Below are positions 61,601 to 64,000 of a DNA stretch of 64,000 nt, piece after piece. Origin of the DNA: Hormiphora californensis (Eukaryota; Ctenophora; Tentaculata; Cydippida; Pleurobrachiidae); the NCBI GenBank assembly GCA_020137815.1, contig CM035351.1, forward strand, positions 344,438-408,437. The letters run 5' to 3'. How positions within the stretch are numbered: the first letter of the stretch is position 1; each line of letters opens with the position of its first letter. Under the pieces are notes generated by a model, which saw only the letters and a program-made list of their open reading frames with translations, was not told the DNA's origin and made no database searches. Position numbers and translations under genes: made by a program.

Positions 61601-62650
61601 GTTGGGTAGCTGAGGGATGGAGTAAATGGGAGGTAGGGTAGCTGATAGATGGAGTGAATGGGAGGTTGGGTAGCTGAGAGATGGAGTAAATGGGAGGTAG
61701 GGAAGCTGAGAGATGGAGTAAATGGGAGGTTGGGAAGCTGAGAGATGGAGTGAATGGGAGGTTGGGTAGCTGAGAGATGGAGTAAATGGGAGGTTGGGTA
61801 GCTGAGAGATGGAGTAAATGGGAGGTAGGGAAGCTGAGAGATGGAGTAAATGGGAGGTAGGGAAGCTGAGAGATGGAAACGATTATGGATAGGGATTCCC
61901 TACCCTTAATCGTTTCCATCTCTATGCTTCCCTAATAGGGTAGCTGAGAGATGGACTAGATAAGGGGTAGGGTAGCTTAAAGATAGAGTAGATGAGGGGT
62001 AGGGTAGCTGAAAGATGGAGTAGATGAGGGGTAGGGTAGCTGAGAGATCGAATTGATGAGGGGTAGGATAGCTGAGAGATGGAGTAGATCAAGATCAAGA
62101 AATATTTGATTCGGCACCGACCCTCTCTCTACTCCTCGATGTTTCCCGCCATGTTCTGCTGCTGCTGTGTGAGAGTTGAACGCGAGCGCGTCAATAACAT
62201 GACACGACATGCAACACGACATGCAACACGACATGCGAGATGCGAATTTCATTATTTTGAAGTTTTGTGGGGTTGCGATTTTTGTTTTAGGTCGGAGAGT
62301 GAAACGGCCGGTACAGTGGTAAACTAGATTAAAAACTGTACGCCTCGTTAGACGGCGATTTTTCCTATCTTGTCTGGTTCCTGAGATATGGCCCCCTAAA
62401 GAGTTGGTGTCTCAAACTGCTGAATCGGGGTTACGCGAGGAAAATGGGCATCAGTTTGCGTGTACTGCTCCGTTTTTCACGGGACTTGAACGAGGGTGAC
62501 GGCAAGAGTCTCACCTATTACATGGTATCCTTACATTGTGTATTAAATCTAAAATGACTGAGCAGCATGCTTGGTAATGAACCTTGACGTGTTTGCTTGT
62601 CTCGCAAGTGCGCTCGCGACTAGCAAACACGACATGCAGTTCACACCCTG
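58661..62650. mobile_element. 3,990-bp foldback (long inverted repeat) element with 5-bp target duplication
   Basis: Both ends read CAGGGTGTGAACTGCATGTC inward, and TATAC flanks both sides (58656-58660, 62651-62655). Each arm has about 740 bp of unique inverted sequence, nearly identical between arms. It then has arrays of a 32-bp unit (cagcttccctacctcccatt + tactccatctct), about 1.7 kb at left and 1.0 kb at right in opposite orientation, meeting near 60928-60940. Each arm also has a small palindrome around aaacgattaggggtaggg (left about 59411-59460, right about 61868-61920). The outer arms hold internal hairpins (gtgtttgct...agcaaacac). No transposase is seen. Long frames here exist only because the 32-bp unit has no stop in any frame. 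The structure resembles foldback or Galileo-like DNA transposons; superfamily is not assigned. Confidence 0.88.
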
Positions 62651-62826
62651 TATACAAGGTACAGATTCAATCTGTCAGAAGTCTGTTGTTTTATTTTGTG
62701 GTTTTATTGTGTTGAGGTGATCTTATTTCTATGAGTTGAGTAACAGACTACTCAGTATATTATTTAGCCTAGCTGCCCTCTTTCTGTCCGACTAATCAAA
62801 ATATGACTATGAGCACTGAAGACAAA

Positions 62827-62863
62827 AAAAAAGAGGGCTGCTCATTGAGCAGCCCTCTTTTTT
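62827..62863. repeat. Perfect 18-bp inverted repeat with A/T tails
   Basis: AAAAAAGAGGGCTGCTCA, one spacer base, then its exact inverse ending in T6. It looks like a bacterial intrinsic terminator but sits in animal DNA near the foldback element. Its role is unknown. Confidence 0.8.
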
Positions 62864-63010
62864 CTCTTCGTAGTTTGACTCCGTCTCGGCTGACCCGCCT
62901 TTAGTTAAAGTCATCACGGGGTCAATCATTTATATTCAATGCATCGCTGTTAGCACTGTTTAGCCTGTCACTAATGGTACACGTACATTTATATCTCTCA
63001 ATTTTATCGT

Positions 63011-63656
63011 AAATTTTCTATGTCAATTTTTGCGTACGAATCGTGTTTCGAATCGGCAATGCTATACGGGAATGGTATTGCTAATTAGCAGGATTAAACG
63101 AACCATGACTCGTGTCTCTCTAAATTTCCTAATTAGATTTGATGGGGGATCACGTATCAGCACAATCCATCTCGGACCCACTAAATACCAACATTACTCC
63201 CGTTTAGCATTGTCGATTAGAAACACGATTCGTATACCATAATTTACTTAAAATATTTTTCACAAAAAAAATTTCACAAAATTTCAGGTAATGATTCTCA
63301 ATACCTTGATCGATGCTCTCCATGAGTTTTTAGAGAAACATTTAATTTTGTGAAAAAAACTTTGTAAAATATTTCAAAGTCAATTTCGGGAAAAGAAAAA
63401 AAATTATATGTCAATTTTGCCGTACGAATCGTGTTGCGAATCGGTGATGCTATGCGGCAGTGCTCTCGCTAATTAGCAGGATTTATTGAAACATGAATCG
63501 TTTCCCCTAAACTTCCTAATTAGATTTGATGTGGGATCACGTATCAGCATTCAGTATAATCCATCTCGGACCCACTAATTAAGCAACATCACTCCCGCTT
63601 AGCAATACCGATTCGAAACACGATTCGTACGCAAAAATTGACATAGAAAATTTTCC
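63011..63656. repeat. Composite palindromic repeat element, two internal palindromes
   Basis: The outer inverted ends are aaattttctatgtcaatttt + tgcgtacgaatcg and its mirror at about 63625-63656. Inside are two palindromes (63033-63236 and 63421-63631), each with ACGAATCGTGTT..., AATTAGCAGGATT, GGATCACGTATCAG and AACACGATTCGT. Related arms occur at 8595-9085. No coding capacity, so MITE-like. Confidence 0.78.
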
Positions 63657-63979
63657 ATAAAATTGACTTTGAAATATTTTCCAAACTTTTTTTACAAAAT
63701 TTCAGAGAATGATTCTTAACACCTTGATCGGTGCAGCCTACTGCGGTGCAGCCTACTGCAGTACTACTTTCAGACTGCACATAGTGAGATAGGGAGAAGC
63801 AAGGTGTTTTCCCACTATGGTGTTGTTAGATATTGTGCAATGTGTGATCTAACATGTGTTGAAGTAAAGCTATGTGGTCTCTCTATCTTTTTTCCATCTA
63901 CTAGCGCACCCACCGGGTGCGCCTCAAGTAAGGACTGTTTACTCTGGGGTGCTCTTTATTCACATACGCCAAAATCATG
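63657..63979. other. Right-edge flank, no gene seen
   Basis: Mostly unique sequence with a short direct repeat (tgcagcctactgc at 63733-63759) and a hairpin (gcgcaccc/gggtgcgc near 63906-63922). Confidence 0.45.
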
Positions 63980-63993
63980 GTTGTCATGGCAAC
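63980..63993. promoter_or_regulatory. RFX X-box-like motif at the right edge
   Basis: GTTGTCATGGCAAC fits GTNRCC-RGYAAC with a 2-bp spacer, apart from one half-site mismatch. Such sites mark promoters of ciliary genes in animals. A gene may start just beyond the window. Confidence 0.4.
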
Positions 63994-64000
63994 TGCAACG

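Overview
The window looks like nuclear DNA of an early-branching animal; a demosponge fits best, but this is inference. Split genes have many short introns (about 70-150 bp) with GT-AG ends. The gene set is eukaryotic and metazoan: a nuclear-receptor ligand-binding domain, a class A GPCR, an SLC22-like carrier, RNF32, a Rab, RECQL4, POLR3F, COQ6, RPL34 and RPS29. There are no operons, and ORFs in GA/TC repeats are artefacts. Exon models were built by hand from splice signals, phase continuity and remembered family features. No search was run.

Layout. 0-3 kb (minus): 3' half of a nuclear-receptor-like gene that runs off the left edge. 3.6-14.6 kb (minus): a chain of phase-compatible exons of an unrecognised gene, interrupted by transposon fossils, minisatellites and long GA/TC tracts, with a tRNA-Arg(ACG) at 7.5 kb. 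16-23 kb (plus): a seven-exon coiled-coil gene whose last intron holds an antisense non-LTR retrotransposon with an intact 958-codon ORF. 24-27 kb: two small unrecognised genes, divergent. 27.7-57.3 kb: a dense run of minus-strand genes: RNF32, a Rab, POLR3F (with an SLC22-like gene apparently nested in its first intron), a GPCR, a POLE4-like histone-fold gene, two tandem COQ6 copies, RPL34, a TMEM179-like membrane protein, RPS29 and RECQL4. 58.7-62.7 kb: a roughly 4-kb foldback element with very long inverted arms of 32-bp repeats. The right edge has a smaller palindromic repeat family and an RFX X-box-like site.

Most genes are housekeeping genes that are neighbours rather than a pathway (translation: RPL34, RPS29; Pol III: POLR3F, tRNA; DNA replication/repair: RECQL4, POLE4-like; ubiquinone: COQ6 x2).

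The most unusual signal is recurrent. At eight or more exon ends, the splice site plus some exon sequence is copied in tandem into the neighbouring intron. These minisatellites therefore consist of decoy or alternative splice sites. Four single-base frame breaks in otherwise conserved genes suggest either assembly indels or real lesions.
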